Of a stretch of DNA of 64,000 nt, positions 46,001-61,000 are shown in pieces. Positions within the stretch are counted from its first letter, which is position 1. The number at the start of each line of letters is the position of its first letter. This DNA comes from Aptenodytes patagonicus (Eukaryota; Chordata; Aves; Sphenisciformes; Spheniscidae). The notes under the pieces were generated by a model. The model made no database searches and was not told where the DNA came from. It saw only the letters and a program-made list of their open reading frames with translations. The stretch lies in contig NC_134974.1 of NCBI RefSeq assembly GCF_965638725.1, forward strand, positions 2,564,143 to 2,628,142. The letters are read 5' to 3'. The position numbers and the translations under genes were made by a program.

Positions 46001-49000
46001 ACCTGTACGTAGCTTCAGTCCAGCCTCAGAGCTGAGCAGACCCCGTCAGCTGCGTGTTCATCCTTGCACTCAGAATAAGTGAATAAGTGGGTTTTTTTTT
46101 ATCATGGTCAAACAGGAATTACCTATTTCCCAATCGGCAGCAAACTTGTTTGGAAACTAGCGGGAGGGAGGGAGGGGAGCTTCCTGCTGCGGAAACTGGG
46201 TGTGCTGGGACCGGAGCGATGCTGCGACCGCACCGATGCTCTGACCGCGCGCTGCGGCTTTCCCTCGTTGACTCACCCTTTCTTGTAACTGGCCTGATTG
46301 GGAGGATCGTTGTTGTCGCTTCCCAAGTCACTATGTGAAAGGGTGAGCCGAGGCACCGTGGTCTTGGGGCGGTGGGGGAAGAGGAGAAGGTGAAGCTGAT
46401 GCTCTGGTCTGTGCTGAGATGCTGTACTTCTTCCTTAAAATCACGGTGAAACCTCCAAGATAAAGATACCCCACGGTATGGCAGAGGACAAACCAGCCGT
46501 GCTTTGGGATGCTAGCTCTTCCAACCAAGGCTCGTTGTATATTCTCCCTTTCAATGTTTGTTGCGTGTGATTAAGGCAGCAGAAGAGAAGATACGCTGCT
46601 GGGTCCTCTGGCAAGAGAGCTTTAGTTAAATCCTAGTGGAATACGGTTTTGCACAGATGATTAAATATTAACACAGTGAATCTCCAAGGTGATGAGGCTG
46701 GCGGCGCTGCTTCAGGATTGCTTAAATCATGGGGCTTTTAGAGGTTTTGATTTACATAATTACAGATACTTGCTTAAAAAAAAAAAAAGCTCAATTGCTA
46801 TTGAACAGGTGTTACATTGTGATGCCCGGGGTGTTTCCTCCGTCCCTGCGTCCTGATGGATCTTGGCAGGTTCAAAAGCCTTGTGGCAAGGTGATGGAGT
46901 CAAGCTTTATTGGTGTCATTGTAAGGCGCTAAGTCACAGGAGCTTCCTTCCGGCTGGAGACGCTCCCTCTTCCCCTCGCTACCGGCCCAGATTTGGGAAG
47001 GGATGCGAGAGAGTCTTTTTGTAAAGGTCTTTTCCAAGCTAAATGATTTTGTGATTCTATTGTAGATGTGGCACTTGGGGACATGGTTTAGTGGGACTTG
47101 GCAGTGTTAGGTTTACGGTTGGACTTGATGATCTCTTTTTTTTTTTTGAGGTCTTTTCCAACCTAAATGATTCTGTGAGAGGTGAAGCGGGGTGGCCGGT
47201 TCCAAAGAGCCCCAAGTGTGCCGGGGGGAGGAGGAGGAGGAGAGCCAGCTGTGAGAAACTTCAACTGCAAAAATTGGAGCTTGTCGGGACAAACTTTCTT
47301 GTCTTGAAAGGGGGATGAGAGGGGGTGGGAAGGCAGTTGGAGCCAGTTGTTCTGTGCTCGCTTTGTTTAGCAAAAAGCATTTGTCACAGATTTTTTTTTT
47401 CTTCTTGTTTGCTTGTTTAATATGTATTGAAATGAGAACTTTGATCATTCGATAAGGGGATCAGAAGGCTGCTGGATTTTGCTGTTAAGTACCTCTGTTC
47501 CTTCTGCTGAAATGCAGTTTTTGTAGAGCTGTAGTGCTTGCTGAAATCACAGCGTGAGTCTTTACACCGCCTGTAACAGGCGAGCAGAAGGGGCTTCTCT
47601 GCTGAGCGAGCGGTGGGTGGACCCAGAACCACTGTAGGGATTATATGTTGTAATGCTTAATCTGGTAAAACAATTACTGGATGTCGGGGGAAGCAACCCT
47701 GTGCTTACTCCGTGGTACGATGGGGGTGTTGCTTTTGGGTGGGGGTGGTTCTATAAGGCTGTGGTTATGGCTCCCATGTAAAAAAATCTGTTGCTGTGTC
47801 TAAAGTAGAAAGAAAAACAAAATGAAAGTGCTTGTCTGGCTTTCTGGGCTGGAGGCAGAAAGCACATCACTATTTTATGCATCTGCCTGGTAGGGGCAGC
47901 GTCCCTGTCATGGGAGCTCTTGGCCTTGCCAGTGTTGGTCTCAACCTGGCTGGTGGCTTTGTGGTGTAGACAGACATCGCAGAGGGGCAGTGTCATCTAA
48001 TTGCTTTTTTTTTCCTCCTTACTGCATCCAAAAAAACCCAAGATGGGAATCCAGGCCTAAAAGATAAAAGTTAGTACGTCACCTCGCAGTTATTTATCAC
48101 CATGGTAGTAAGAAAATCCCTGGGCTTGGCTTCGAGTGGAAGGGTTGATGTTCTGGGCCTTTTAATAAAAGGTCCTGGAAATGATTTTAAGATAAAGTGT
48201 GGTTAGCATATCTACTGAAACACTGCAGAGCACTTGGCCCTCTCAGTTCTAATTAATAGATGGCAGTAATCCTGCAAAGCCGTGTAACTCCGTTGAAGGC
48301 AGGGAAGTTGCTGATACCGCCTCTGAAGGTGGTCCTGCGTGTTGGTGTGCAGCCAGAGGAGTGCTGGAAGCCAGCTGAGCAGGGCAGAGCAGACCCTAGC
48401 CGGTAGCACCGACACAAAACCGAGTTTGGCTAGTGAGCAGTAAGCAGAATAGCATTTCCTTGTGGCTTGGTTTCCTTCTTCCTCTGCTGTAAGAGGAGAA
48501 GCTGGGAAGAAATCAGCCGTGAGTCAGTGCTTTTTCAGATGCCTTAAAACGTTTGTTCGAACCAAGGCGGTGTGTCAGGCTTTTTTGTGATGCATAATAA
48601 TGATTAACCCTTTCTGAGTGTGGCTTTATTCTTTTGACAGGATCATCTACTTTCAAAAAATCACTCACCCCTGAGGTAAGTTTCTGACCAACAACTTGGT
48701 TTGTTCCGTGGCTGTGAGAGAATACCCAATTTCAGACTTGTCTGCTATTTTTCCAATCTCATTCAAGTTAGGGGTAAACCAGGCGGTGGTAAGTACAGTA
48801 AGCTGCAGGTACTCATTTGAGAAGTCAGAGCATTTCTCCTTACCAAGGGAATCTCTGCTTAAAAACCCAGCTTGTCCTGGAACTGAGCAATTCTCGTGCC
48901 ACCAAAACACCGCATAGATCTCCTGCTGTGAGCAAGACGTTCAACTCGTTTTGACTGAGAAACACCATTTAACAACTGCATGTGTTAGAAGACGATGAGT

Positions 49001-52000
49001 CAAGCGCGCTCTTGTGGCATGAATCAGAGGAGAATTTGCCACCTTCCTAAAATGTTTCCTCAAAGACTTGGCCTTACTGGCAGAAAGCATGGTGACCAGC
49101 TGCGGTGGGTCCAGATGTGCTTAGAGCTGATCTGTTTGTGATGAGGGTGATTAGAAAAAAAGCACACTCTTCCAGGTGGTCTTGCATGAAGGTGTTTCTA
49201 ATTATATGTCCAGCCTCAATCACACAGGAGTCAATGGATTCTTTGAAGGCATTTCAATGGCATTGCTGTCCTGGAGGCCAGCCTGTACCGTGTCCTCCCT
49301 TTGCGCGTGTGCAGGGACCTGGGGCTTCAGCATTTCACAGGCTCCATCTTTGAGAAGAGCAAAATTATGCCAGGTGGTTCTGGGCAGCCACCGGCCTCTA
49401 AGAGATTGGGTTTTACATCCTTGGTTCTTACCATCTTTTACTCCAATCCTAGATGCCAGGTTCTTCTGGGCAGCCAGGCTCACAGACGATAAAGAAAGGG
49501 CACAGAGGGGTGGACTCCACGGGCGAGACTACCTATAAAAAGGTAAGTTGCCCCTTGCACGACTCACTTGACTGTTGTCATTCTCCTCTTTGCGATGCAA
49601 GTGCTGCCCAGAGCAGCGGTGTGTCTCAGGAGGTTCGGCATTGGACACTGGATAACGTCTGTGACAGTCGCTGAAGAAGATCTCAGAGGAAAGGAACCAA
49701 AGGACTGAATATGTGCTTCTTAGCTTCCCCTCTGCAGCCTTCTAAAGAGGGGATTATTTTTAAACTTTGCCCATTAGCAACACTTCCTAGGCCTCTTCTG
49801 GCTTACTGGGTGCTTTCTGTGCTCTTTGGGCACAATAGTTTCTATAGATCTTGTGGCATTACTGGAATTCGCTTTACAAAGGGGAGATTGTTTGGGTATT
49901 TGTAAAAAGCCTGTAAATGTGGGTATTTTGTGGATGCTGCTTCCAGTTTGTTGGACTTCCGTCGGAATGGGCTGACTTTCTCTGAAGTGAGGTTGACTTC
50001 TAGGCTGTAGGTTGAATGGGTAATGGCTTGATACGGGCATTTCACTGTTTTGTGTAAGCGAAGCTTCTGGTCTGAAATCTCTAATCCAGATGTACCTCTC
50101 TCTCTCTGTCAGGAATCGGCGTGGAAGGGAGGAATTCAAATGGTATTTCTACAGAAGCTGGCTTTTGTTATAATGCCCTTTTTGAAATTGCTTGTGTCTT
50201 CAAGATTGGGATGCAGCTTTCAGTTTCCCAGCAAATTCAGAGATAGAAGGTTAGACAGCAGTAATAGGAGAGAAAAGTAGAAGTCAATGGAAAATGCCTG
50301 AAGTGTTTCTTGCAAGGGTCCCAGAAGCCTGGTGGGACACTGCATGGGGTGTATCTGGGAATGAGACTAATGGACAGTCTGTCTGTTTTCCATCCCCTCC
50401 TTTTCCAGGGGTGGTAAGTTTTTTAAAATTCTTTGCCCTATAAAAGTGGTTGTAAACAGGCAGTCAGCTGCTCAGCTGATCGTGCTGGCTAATAGAAGAG
50501 AAAAATACTTGTTCCTTGGCAACCTGGCCCTGTGGCTCTGTGTTCACAAACAAGGCAGCATTGCTGCACCATGTTGATAAGTTCTGCTTCTCAACAGTGA
50601 GACTGTCCTGGGAGTTTAAGCAGGACTAGGTGAGCTGAGCCGAGCCGAGATCTGTTTTCAAGCAGCTTTAGCCTTTAGAGGGTAAGGAAGGAAAGAGGAG
50701 TCCAGTTCTTCCTCCTTCCCCATCTAATACTGCAGCAGAAATCGGATACAAACAGGTAGCTGCAGTAGAAAAGGACATTGTTGACAAGCTGGAGTTACTG
50801 CCAGTTTTTGTTGTGCTCTCTTTGGGGAACAGTGAGCAGCTCTCTTGCAGCTATGATAACAGAAAAACAGTTAATGGGAGAAATGTTCCTGGTCATTTTA
50901 CAAGGCTTCATGGAGGATGTGTGTCTGGGGAAAAAGCTTGAAATGTTTGTCCCCCAGGTACTGCGGTGTCCTCTGTTGCCAAATGCTTTGATCTACAGTG
51001 ATTTCTGGCATGCGGCAGGGGGCTGGGCTTTGTTTAGCTTAAGGAAACAAACACAAACTAGTTGGATCGTGAGCCCTGGATCTTGTCCTGGGTCCAGTTG
51101 CTTTATGCATAAGCCAAGTGAAATGTCCGTGAGCTGCAGTGCACAAATCCAACCTGCACCTGCTCTGCAGCCTCAACGTTTCCAGCAGGCTTTACAGCAG
51201 AGTCGATATCTCCGGGCTTCAGGAACTGACAGGCCATATAACATCGGGGTGTTGAGCAGATCTCATCTGGGCTGTTCTGGGAAGGACAGCCCGTAGCACG
51301 AGCTAGACTGAAGCACGTCTCAGTGGTCTGAGATGAGATCATGTGTTTCATAGGCAGAAGAGGACTCTTGATGTGAGTAGCTGTTACAAGAACACAGTCC
51401 TACATTGTTCTTGGACAGTTTGTGCAGAGGATGCAGGAGTGGGATTCGTGTCTTTGCTCCTTATTTAAAAATGACAGTGAACTCCTTAGGGTTAAAGAGC
51501 CATGACCTGGCAAGAGAGGCAGATGGAGGAATGTGGTAGCACCAAACAGAAGTGTGCGTTGTGTGCTGGCCGTGTCTGCCTTGTCCTGTAGAAGACCCAA
51601 GTCTGTGCCCAAGCTGGGGAAGGGCAAGCTTCAAAGTATATAGTTCCAAGACCTGGCAGACCAAGGTGTCAAGAAGTGTGTTTATTCATAGGGGCGCGAG
51701 ATAGTCTGTCCCTGGATATCTTCCCCCTCTGACTGCAGGGTGTAGAGATGGGTGCTGTGGGAGGATGATAGGAAATTCCGTCTTTTAAGGACCAGCTGGG
51801 TGTTGATTCCAATTCAAGTCTTTTACTGCTCGACCACCCAGAGTGCAAGGATCGAGTAGGATGCTATTGGGGATGTTCCCAGGTGTTCCCATCGCCAAAG
51901 CGATGTTAGTCAATGAGAAAGAAATGCCGGAAGCTGGAACCGGTAGGTGTAAAACGCCCCGGCTAACGATGCTGTTTTAAACTTGGGGCTCTCTTTAACT

Positions 52001-55000
52001 CCTTTCACTCCTATTTCCAGTCTGCTGCTCCACATTGCCTAACTCATTTTCTCTGCCCCTCCAGACGACATCATCTGCCTTGAAAGGTGCCATTCAGCTG
52101 GGCATTACACACACAGTTGGAAGCTTGAGCACTAAACCCGAAAGAGATGTTCTCATGCAAGATTTCTACGTAGTAGAAAGTATTTTCTTCCCAAGGTCGG
52201 TGCTTGCTTTCTTCTCTCTCTGGTGCTTTGATAGTGAGTAGCAGCATTAGTTCCTAACCCTGCTTGTACATGAGGAAGCAGCACCAAACCAGGACAGTTG
52301 ACCGCAGGAGCGAGCACAGGTCTCCTGAGCAGAGCTACTCAATGCACTGCTGACAGACCAACTCTGGCTCCTGCCTGCGACCTGTTTCTGAAGAACCCTG
52401 GCTCTTCCCTATATACGTCCACCACCAGTCATGTGAACAAATGCAGGCTTGCTGTTGTGTGTGCCTACCTGTGTCCCTTTTGGGTGGGTGCTTTCTAGCC
52501 TTCCAGTGTGTTAGAAGCAGCCAGCCAGTGGGTGTTTGCTTTTAGGGCAGTTTCATAAGAAATGTTTCAAATACAAATACTCCTGTGTGCTTCTCTCCTC
52601 AATCAGTGAAGGGAGTAACCTCACCCCGGCTCATCACTACAACGACTTTCGGTTCAAAACCTATGCTCCAGTGGCATTTCGCTATTTCCGGGAGCTGTTT
52701 GGGATCCGACCAGATGACTATCTGGTGAGTTGGTGGTTGGACCAGGTTCCCGTTTGTTGTGTGCTCTGTGTGACGGGTGTTTGTCCTCTTTCCCCCTCTC
52801 AGAGCTATGGAGCACTGTCAGGCCCTGTGGTAAGCTCTGTAAGCACAGCAGTGGGTGCTCTCTGTGACCCTGGCGTTTGCCTCTGTTAATGTTTAAAAGG
52901 AAGAGCCTTCGCGCTGAAGTTTCCTGCTGATGCCTCTCTCACCTCTGCATTTCTCACCTTGTCCTCCTCAGTACTCGCTCTGCAATGAGCCACTCATCGA
53001 ACTTTCAAACTCCGGGGCCAGCGGATCCCTCTTCTACGTATCCAGCGATGATGAGTTTATCATCAAAACGGTTCAGCACAAAGAGGCTGAGTTCTTACAG
53101 AAGCTGCTGCCTGGCTACTACATGGTAAGTCACTGGGGCGAGGCTTTCTCTGCAAGCTAGGGAAGGGTCCCCCAAATGTACAGGTGTGACAGATATTGCC
53201 ATGTACTGCCTGGTAGGTGTGAGTGGAGGCTTGATCTGTGCCCCAGCTGAGCGGCAGCTTCTCTCTCAACTGTCCAGTGACAAAGACAGTCATGGACTAG
53301 CACAAGCTACCTGGGTATCACGAGCCTGGTGTGCGGTGCAGGGGTCTCGGGTTGCACTTCGTGACTTGGACCCTTTTGGAAGATTGCAGGCTGCTTCGTG
53401 ACCAGCTGTGAACTGTTCGTTGCTTCCTTGGCGCACAGCGTCACGCCCGTGATACTTTGTCTTGTAAAGCTGTACTTGTGTTTCCCTTCCCAGGGCTATA
53501 CTTGGTTCTGTCTGCAAAGATAAAGTATCCTGTTGAAGAACTCTGATTTTAAGTTTCTATATATAGAAGCAGCAGCTTTGGAAGTAAAGGCATATCAATT
53601 TTATGGAAGTGGCTATAGCAAAAAAGGCTTTATCAGTTCTGGAGCAAAATCAGGTCCCACCCTGAACACAATGTGTGTGATCTGACTGCTCGTGTTTATG
53701 TCCAGCCTGGCCTTTACAAACCACCTCTGTGAAAGGGAATTTAGCCATGAGGTCGTCCTGCTATACAGAAGTGCCTTAGGACTTTTGATGCTGTTGGGGT
53801 CACTAGCTGAATTCCTTAAACTGCTTCTGAACCCGCAAATATTTTTGCTGTGGTTATATCCCAGAACCACATCGTTTTTCTCCAAAATCCTGTCTAGTGC
53901 CTTCTGCAGCTGCGAGAGTTTAGATCTGTCTCTATCCTGATGTATTTAGCTTGACCTAAGTGCCAAATCCAAAAAGGCTAAGCACAAGATCTTCCTTTGC
54001 TCTGAAGCCTCCCCAGCTTACCTTCTGTGTGAATGAGCAGCAAACTCCTTCCTTCCTACAATCTTTGCCTGACCCATTCAGCTTTGCAGAGAGGTTATTA
54101 ACAACTGTCGACATCACCCATCTGTTCCCTCTGTTCACCTGCCCTTGTCTCTTAGCTTCTTTGGCAATGGCTTTGAATCATTGCCAGCTCCATTTCAATA
54201 CAGAAGCACAGGAAAGAGCAAATAACTCCTCTAACTGGCACGCGAATAACCAGACTGGCTTTGAAGGTTTTTCTTTGTCTTTGGCATTTCAGAATTTGAA
54301 CCAGAACCCAAGGACGCTGCTGCCAAAGTTTTACGGCTTGTACTGTGTCCAGGCCGGAGGCAAAAACATTCGCATTGTCGTGATGAACAACCTACTGCCG
54401 CGCTCTGTCAAAATGCACCTGAAATATGACCTGAAGGGCTCCACCTACAAACGCCGAGCATCCCAGAAGGAACGGGAGAAGGTCTTCCCAACATACAAGG
54501 ACTTGGATTTTATGCAGGACATCCCTGATGGCCTCTTCTTAGACTCTGACATGTATAATGCTCTGTGCAAAACGTTACAGAGAGACTGTTTGGTAAGTGG
54601 AAGGGTGAAGGGTGGCGTGGAGAGTTATTTCCTTTTTCTGAGCCTGTCCCACGAAAAGGAGATGGGAGCTGCCACCCTTGTAGCCTCTGCCTGGGGTGTT
54701 GACTTAGAGAACCTGTTCTTTTGGTGATGGTGTGGACAAGAAGCAGGACCTGGACCCCAGTGTCATTCAATACTTCCAACCTGAATTAAACCCAGCACTG
54801 CCTCTAGAGGTGGAGGAAGCACCCTCCGCCGAGGTTGAGCTCTGGAGCAGGGCAGGATCCCGGGAGAGGGGCGGGATGCTTGACTGAGCCTGGTCTCAAG
54901 TTGTCAACCGCTTTTGGGCAGCCGTGTGAAAGACAGTGTTCTCCCCTGGCTTGGGTCCCCGTCTGCACAGGAGTACCACTGATGGCTTTCCTCTAACTCC

Positions 55001-58000
55001 CTTTGGCGACTATAGATGAGCTGACTCTGCACGAGCTGTGGATTAAAAGCCATCCCCTCAACATGCTCAGGGCTCTAGGCAGAAATGCTGACTACACTTC
55101 TGAAAATGTCTGCTCTAACAGTTTCACTGGGCTTGCAATAATGAGTGAGCCTTTGTTGACTTTTTGCCCAGGTCCTGCAGAGCTTTAAAATCATGGATTA
55201 CAGTTTGCTTGTTGCTATCCATAACATTGACCTGGCACAGAGAGAGCACGCGATGGCTGATGGGACATCCCAGACCGATATGCGGCGACCCGCTGCCCAA
55301 AAGGCCCTCTACTCGACAGCCATGGAATCCATCCAAGGAGAGGCCCGGCGAGGTGGCACTATAGAAACAGATGACCAGTAAGTCTGTGTCAGTGTTGCTG
55401 TTCCCAATGAAATACTGCGAGGAGTGAGGGGTAAAACCGAAGCTTGGCTAATGGAGACTTAATTTAGATGTGGACTGGGCTATACAGGATTGCTGTCGCG
55501 CAGGGCAGAGAGGTCTCAATGTCAAATTTTGTGCTTTTATCTTTGATTTCCCTTCCTTAATTGCACAAAAGATTTTTCTCGCCTTCCAGGTGGCATTGAG
55601 AGTTCTCTGCCCACCGGTTATTGGCAGCTCCAACTAGTTATTGCCATCCACCTCTAAGAGGCATAGCGAGTGCGTTGTTAGACCAGACTTAACAGCCCAT
55701 AAAGTCCAGCTGCCGTGTTAGTATGGATGGTAGTAATGGTCTTTTAATGGTCTTTACAGTTGCTTGGTCTCCTCTCGTGGATGAGTCGGGATTAATCCTT
55801 ATCTTCAACTAAATTTGTCATACAGAGGGAAAAGGGGGTCAGTTCTCAGGAGGTTTAGCTAACTTACTGAAATAGCATTTTGCTCTGACTTGTCTTCCCC
55901 AACTTGTTAGCTGAACAGTAGGTGCCTCCCGCATGTTGACGCTTGTTAAATAGTTCGCATAATATCCAGCCCACGCTAGGCTGTGTGAGAGAGGCAGTGG
56001 GGTGTGAGAAGACCCTGCTTCATGTTTGTGCCCTGTCCTCTGCCAGGATGGGAGGCATTCCAGCCCGCAACGCGAAGGGGGAGAGGCTGCTGCTCTACAT
56101 CGGCATCATTGATGTGTTGCAGTCCTACAGGTAAGAAACATCTAACAACAGCTTTGTATCACCTAAGGGTGACCACTTTCCAGCATTGTCTGCCCCTGCT
56201 TGGTTGTCAAGATTGGCTTTCAAGAAATAGTTAAGACACAAATAAACATTTTTTTTTTATGAACCTCTTTCTATTTTCTTGAAGTTGGGCATTTTGGGAT
56301 TAATTTCTGGGTCTTGGTTACTGTATTTACTTCACGTTCCCGGAATAGATTTACTCTTATGAAGTTGGTTTTGTATGCTGTGGTGGTTGTACACAGACAC
56401 TGTGCAGGAAGTGGCAAGGAAAAAACAAGTGGTGGCTTAAAATGGCCATAACTTCTCCCTGTAAAATGAAAAATAGCTGTAAGGCTTACCTTTTCTTCTA
56501 TTTATATTAAAATGCAATGTGCAGAGGGTTACGTATGTAAAGTCTCTGTTAAATGTCATTGCAAGTTAACTGCCCTTGATAATAAAGCTTGTGAAACTCT
56601 CCCTTTGGGAGAGTGAACTGTGCAATCAGCCCTGGTGTCTGTGGAACAGTCTTAGGAAAATGGGACAATGAAGAGAAGCCAAAGCAGTCTGTGTTTGGGG
56701 CGTGCGTGCCACTGTGGTCAGGAGCGAGGCTCGGTGCTGAGCGAGCATGGTAAGACAGTGGGGACTTGGTGTGAAAATTGTTCTTAATTCTTTCTTTTGT
56801 CAGATTTGTCAAGAAGCTGGAGCACTCTTGGAAGGCCCTTGTACACGATGGGGTAAGTAGAAAAATACCACTTTTTAACTTGTTTAGCAAGAATACCAGC
56901 GTCTTGTTAAATTGTGCCCGCTGTCCTTGCTCCTTCTGGGCATAGGATCCTGGATTTCTAAGGCATGGGTGTGTTTGCCCTCTTATATAAAAGTATGACT
57001 TTCTAGGTACTCTCAAAAATGTTGGCTTTGTTAATGCTGGTCACCTACTTGTTCATTAACAAGTATTGATTGCTTCGTATATAATGCCTACTGTTTGTAG
57101 CTAATCTGCTCCTCCCAGCTGCTAGCGAGAGCGACTGTGAGAATCCCTGACTGTTCCTAGGCCAACGCGGTGTGTTTCAAGGCTAACAGCCTGAGAGAAG
57201 CTCATGTTAACCTTGATCACTTACTAATTCAGATTCATATGTTAATGTTTGTCCCCTGGGCTTCTAGGACACTGTATCTGTGCACAGACCCAGCTTCTAC
57301 GCCGAAAGGTTCCAACGGTTCATGTGCAATACAGCGTTCAAGAAAATACCACGTAAGTACCTTTGTGCAGCTGTACCCTTGGCAATTGCCATGGTTTCTG
57401 GCTTCTCCCTGCTGAGCAGCTGTGCTTTGGGAAGGTGGGTGACAGCGTGCAAGAGCTTTAGGAAGTCTGTTGTGCTGTGTCACTCCTTCCTTCCTCCTAG
57501 ATTGTTCTTGCCTCGCAGATGTGACCTTATAGGAGCTGTTTCATCCATCAGCTTGTTCCTTCAGGGCACAGCCCTCGCACCAGACTCTGTCACTGGAAAG
57601 TTGCTGCGTCGGGTCTTTTACTCCTTCCTGAACGTGTTAGAAAAATGCTTTCTTTTTTTTTTATTTTTGTCCCTAAGTAAAGCCATCCCCTTCTAAGAAG
57701 AGCCGGTCTGGCACAGCAGTTCCTCGGCGGAGCTGTCAAGGAGGAGTGCCTTCCCAGTCGCACATGTCATGTGAGACAAAAGCACAAGTAACGACAGAGG
57801 CGGATATAGAGCAAGGTTGGTGCCTGGGCTAAAAAAAAAAAAGCCTAGAGAAGTTATTTTTCAGCTTGTATTTATCTAACCAAAGCTTGCTGCCTCCTGA
57901 GCTGTGCAAGACACCTCCGTGTTGTTTTGTGGTCTTGCCAGGGGAGGCCCTGTTCTCTGGGGTTGTGGGTGCAAGAAACCAGACAGGGCCAAAAACTCAT

Positions 58001-61000
58001 ACGCACCAAATGGCCTTTGACAGCACCATGAGAAAGCCTGGAGGAGCAGCGAGCCCTTCAAAGGCTTGGCTGTTTCCAAGTATTCTGTTGCAACAAATGC
58101 AGGGCAGGATGATAAACCTCATGTTTCAGTAAAAAGCCAGTCTTTACTCACAGGCAGGATAAGACCAGGTTGTGGAGGTGGGGAATTGTTTCTTCGTGGG
58201 ATCTTTCGGCCTCGTCCAAGCATCCAGCGTGGCCCATACTCCCCCTGGGAAGTGGGCTGAGGCTGCGTGGCAGTCCCGTCTCTTCCCAACAGCTTGTGCC
58301 CGTGGGGTTTGTGTCAAGGGAGAAGCTGGACTAGGCAGTCATGTGGAGACTTGGACTTGGAACAGAGAGCTGTCTGCAGGGCTGGTTCTTCAGTGCTTGG
58401 GTGGCTTAGATGTCTTGGGTGGGATCCAGCATGGATCCTGACCTGTGGCTAGTGTGGGAGCTCATGCTACACGATCCTGCTTGTGCTGGTGATGGAACGG
58501 TCTGTGCTTCAACTCAGGTTCCCACCTTGGTCGCCCAGATCTCCTGCCCAGGACCCTGCCGGTAGATGAAGCTAACAGCGATTCCATCGCAACAACCCTG
58601 TCCACTTCTTCCTTGGGCAGTGGAGGCCTCAACTCGCCCGCGAATAGGTAAGGCTCATGCTGTTTTGGCTCATGGCAGGCCAGCGGCTCCTGCAAGTCAG
58701 GTTCGTGAGCTGTGGGAGGGCTCTGTGCTGCTTTATGGGATGTTCCGGTTTTTGGCATGCTTGCAGAAATACCCGTTTGAGTGGTCCATGTGTTGTTGAG
58801 CAAGTTCAGTGCTGTCGGTTCAAGCATGTGCAAGGGGGGAGCATCGCCGTTCCTGCGTGCAGTCCGTTACAGATGACATGATCTTGCAACTTCTGCTTGG
58901 GCTGTGTGGAGGTCCCAGTGGCTTTTAGTTCCTTGTGTGTTCTGTATTTAATGGCTTTGTTCTGGAGTTGAGGTAATTGTGCTAATTGAAGTGAGTTGGT
59001 GAAATTGTCACTGCCAAAATGTGTGTGAAGAGCATTAACGTGGTGATGCGCGATGCTGAAGATGACCTTCCTGCTGCTCTTTTCAGAGGGTTGGGCTCTC
59101 TTGCAACTTACTGATTGGGTTAGCACTGAGCTCCTACAACTCCTCGGGAAAGGAGGCTGCAGGGATGCGCGCAGGTGCGGTTCAATATGTCTCAGAAGCT
59201 GAAATGCATGGAGAGCCTTGAGGGAGCTGGTGGCTGCCTTTGAATGTTTCATTTCTTGCTGAAGTGGTAAGACTAGCAGGGACGAGGAGGAGCTGTGGTC
59301 AGAGGACGATCCCTTTCATAGAAGTTGTTCTGAGCTGTTAACTTCTCTTCCTGGAAGCGATCGGAAACCATTTTCCCCATTCCTGACCCACTGCCTGCGC
59401 AGTGGCACTGATCCAAGTGTCTGCTCTCTCCTGAGCTGCAGGAGAACAAGATGCAATTGTAATTAACACCTCTTACTCCCTCTGTAAAACATGGAAACTT
59501 CTTGGTAGGGATCCTAAACCAGAGCTGCTCCTTTCCAGTACGTCAGCATGCCTGAGGTGTTCTTTTTATTTACTTAACTGCGGGTCTCTCTCCTTCGATC
59601 TCTACGTAGGTCAGTGGGCGTACAAGTGCATAAAGCTGACAGCTCAGCAAAGGATTTGACTAGAACAGCTCCCGGCATCTTCCTGTCTAGGTGAGGGGAG
59701 GAACCAGACTTTGCCTGAAACCTTCTCTTGTCTAGAGGGTGTGCTCAGTGAGACTTACCCTGGGATTTGGCCTCACGCTTCTTGCTGGCCAGTGGTTACA
59801 GAGGTTCTGTACAGTCAGTTCGCTCCTAAAGTGCAGTGCTGTAACACAGTGTGTCCCTGTGCCAAGGCTCGGCAGTCCCTAACGTGTCTGTCTGCTGTAA
59901 AGCTCACTGGTAAAACCTCTCAGGATGGTGTCTTCCTTACCCCGCGTGGCACTGAGCACCCTTCTTGGTAAAAACACGGGTTCTGGTAGGTAAGATCAAA
60001 CCTGCTGCACAATTGGGTTGAGTCCCAAGTGGTTCCCCAGGTGCAAAGCCTGATCTGTGTTTGCCCCAGGTACCTCTGGAGCAGAGCACTCCGCTTACCG
60101 TACCCTGCGGGCACTCGAGCCATGTGGTTACCCTTTGCCAACATCCCGTAAAACCATGTGCCAGCGCCAGACGGTGGTAATGAAATCCAGGAGGGAGGAT
60201 GGAACAGTGTGTTCTCCCATGTGGGGCCTTGGGATCAGAGCTCCCTACATCGGATCTGTTGTCAGAGGCTTAAATCCACTTTTGCAACCTTGGGAGGTCC
60301 GTAAAGCTCTGCAAACCCTGAAAAGGGTGAAAGTGATTTGTGGATTATTGATTTATAACAACATAACTTGTTGAATGGATTTAAAAGGGTGGTGTTTTCT
60401 CTCTACAGAATCAGCCAGTCTAGCGGGGTGTTTACCACCCTTTGGGGAGGTAACCTCTTAAATCTCTGTAGTCCTGTACAAAGGGGAGTGATCTCACCCA
60501 TAACTTCTCCAGTTAGAGCTTCTGCCCTTCTAGGGGTGGGCACAGGGGGAAGGCAGGATCTGTCCCGCTCCAGATCTGCCTTAGGAACACGAGTTCAGCC
60601 CTCTCGTCCGTGCTACGACAACCTCGGTCTCTCTTTTGCAGCACGGCCTCACGCCTGCCTCAGAAATGTTGCCACGTGCCTCTGTTTGCGGTGTGCAACC
60701 TGTGTGTCGAAGACGTGCTCTCCGCGGTGGCGTAAGCGATACCGTGCAGGCGTGGGTGCCCTCGCGAGGCTGGGATTCCCCTGGTCCTCAGCCCAGCTCT
60801 GTCACTAACCTCTGGCAGACGCGTGCTGGCGTTGGGGACACCTAAACATCGGCACATGCCTCTGGGAATGGAAGCTGCTGACCGGCATCCTGCGGCAAGG
60901 GGTTCCAGAGGGTGATCCCCTCCATTTGAGAGGGGCACTTCTTTTTCCCTTAAGCACTGTGGTTTAGTGGTGGACTTGGCAGTGTTAGGTTAATGGTTGG

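Larger units (their letters stand above)
37124..48640 (+). other. PIP5K1A: PIP5K1A intron 1 (11.5 kb)
   Basis: The largest gene-free stretch. Base composition falls from very GC-rich (37.1-38.0 kb) to mixed AT/GC. It contains a G-rich CpG tail, a 21-bp tandem duplication near 45,580-45,622, A-runs at 44,350 and 46,777, and two CR1 3' ends at 47.0-47.2 kb. No splice-bounded exon with protein family resemblance was found on either strand. Alternative first exons are possible but unsupported. Confidence 0.6.

Noticed and set aside
60840-60960. Possible 5' extension of the CR1 copy at 61.0 kb
   Set aside because: The sequence before 60,961 does not clearly continue the CR1 consensus as I know it, so the call was limited to the tail.
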